Assembly: GCF_001435375.1 (NCBI RefSeq)
Contig: NZ_AYYZ01000014.1
Location: 1-32,655 of the forward strand
DNA: 32,655 bases
Direction: 5' to 3'
Source: Ligilactobacillus araffinosus DSM 20653
GTDB lineage: Bacteria; Bacillota; Bacilli; Lactobacillales; Lactobacillaceae
Of the stretch, positions 32,351 to 32,655 are shown in pieces. The stretch's first letter is position 1. Each line of letters begins with the position of its first letter. The notes under the pieces were generated by a model. The model was not told the DNA's origin. It saw nothing but the letters and a program-made list of their open reading frames with translations, and did no database searches. Made by a program: the position numbers and the translations under genes.

Positions 32351-32375
32351 AAAAAAAAGCCTTATATCAAGGCTT
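32351..32375 (-). terminator. Terminator of the tRNA-Asn-Glu-Thr transcript
   Basis: Stem AAGCCTT (32357-32363) / AAGGCTT (32369-32375), 5-nt loop, followed on the minus strand by eight T, about 26 bases after tRNA-Thr. Confidence 0.85.
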
Positions 32376-32400
32376 ATAAACATCTATGAACGTTTTTTCA

Positions 32401-32473
32401 TGCTGATTGCAGGAGTCGAACCTGTGACCCACGGTTTACGATACCGTTGCTCTACCAACTGAGCTAAATCAGC
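32401..32473 (-). tRNA. tRNA-Thr(CGT)
   Basis: A 73-nt cloverleaf on the minus strand: acceptor GCTGATT/AATCAGC, D arm AGCTCAGTTGGTAGAGC, anticodon loop ATCGTAA (anticodon CGT), T loop GGTTCGACTCC, discriminator A, no CCA. Confidence 0.94.
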
Positions 32474-32481
32474 ATTATCAA

Positions 32482-32553
32482 TGACCCGTACGGGATTTGA
32501 ACCCATGTTACCGCCGTGAAAGGGCGGTGTCTTAACCACTTGACCAACGGGTC
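32482..32553 (-). tRNA. tRNA-Glu(TTC)
   Basis: A 72-nt cloverleaf on the minus strand: acceptor GACCCGT/ACGGGTC, anticodon loop CTTTCAC (anticodon TTC), T loop GGTTCAAATCC, discriminator A, no CCA. It lies 8 bases upstream of tRNA-Thr in the same transcript. Confidence 0.95.
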
Positions 32554-32602
32554 ATAATAATTATGTTAATCACTAACGTGAATGCTCATTAGTCATTTAA
32601 AA

Positions 32603-32655
32603 CTCCGGCAGGCGGACTCGAACCGTCGACACCCTGATTAACAGTCAGATGCTCT
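32603..32655 (-). tRNA. tRNA-Asn(GTT), partial (cut by window edge)
   Basis: The 3' part of a tRNA on the minus strand: anticodon loop CTGTTAA (anticodon GTT), T loop TTCGAGT, 3' acceptor TGCCGGA and discriminator G. The 5' acceptor and most of the D arm lie beyond base 32655. The T stem (GACGG against CCGCC) has an A-C mismatch. Confidence 0.88.

Noticed and set aside
32039-32352. Short open frames on both strands (62 and 101 codons) as possible small proteins
   Set aside because: They overlap each other on opposite strands, have no ribosome binding site and show no domain or signal features. The region is listed as gene-free.
1-32655. CRISPR array, prophage or insertion sequence
   Set aside because: No regularly spaced direct repeats, no integrase, transposase or phage structural gene was seen.

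Overview
The window is a stretch of core chromosome from a low-to-moderate G+C Firmicute, almost certainly a member of the Lactobacillaceae. The evidence is the gene order gltX-cysS-mrnC-rlmB-yacP-rpmG-secE-nusG with rplKA/rplJL, the lactobacillar type of dUTPase, phenolic acid decarboxylase, PepC and a DtpT-type peptide transporter, strong AAGGAGG-like ribosome binding sites, and tRNA genes without an encoded CCA. I cannot name the species. I see no prophage, insertion sequence with an intact transposase, CRISPR array or defence island.

Layout. 1-3305 (minus): phenolic acid decarboxylase and the large membrane protein MprF, each with its own terminator. 3421-5910 (minus): ribosomal stalk genes rplK-rplA and rplJ-rplL, with an L10 leader plus attenuator and two L1-binding-site mimics. 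5932-7570 (minus): a GRP-family sugar transporter and a cytoplasmic alpha/beta hydrolase, sitting between nusG and rplK. 7660-16533 (minus): dut-radA-yacL, gltX, cysS-mrnC-rlmB-yacP, then rpmG-secE-nusG. This information-processing block covers nucleotide hygiene, recombination, two aminoacyl-tRNA synthetases, rRNA processing and methylation, Sec export and antitermination. 16590-18984 (plus): a small degenerate GNAT-like protein, rpiA and pepC. 19023-20354 (minus): a phosphoglycerate mutase and a secreted NlpC/P60 peptidase. 20482-21750 (plus): an LCP-family wall-polymer ligase. 21783-22763 (minus): a stand-alone FabH. 22925-28535 (minus): tRNA-Leu, then pncB-nadE-unknown-tex-sprT (NAD salvage followed by a nucleic-acid-binding protein). 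28663-29394 (plus): a TagA/WecG-type wall teichoic acid glycosyltransferase. 29406-32655 (minus): a GntR/UTRA regulator, tRNA-Gln and tRNA-Tyr, a peptide/H+ symporter, about 300 bp without a convincing gene, then tRNA-Thr, tRNA-Glu and part of tRNA-Asn.

How it fits together. Most of the window supports translation: ribosomal proteins, tRNA synthetases, rRNA maturation, five tRNAs. A second theme is the cell envelope: MprF, the LCP protein, TagA and the NlpC/P60 peptidase. Regulation visible in the DNA includes ribosomal-protein autoregulatory leaders, promoters overlapping upstream terminators (before rplK and before the hydrolase), bidirectional terminators between convergent genes, and two palindromes that look like operators (upstream of fabH and of gntR). 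Several database-style start codons look too far upstream. I moved starts to the Met/Leu codon with a proper ribosome binding site and explain each case.

I did not find a convincing new biological system. The items most worth a second look are the paired L1-site mimics, the palindrome on the fabH promoter, the degenerate GNAT protein in front of rpiA, the unrecognised 144-residue helical protein in the NAD-salvage operon, and the gene-free segment at about 32018-32350.
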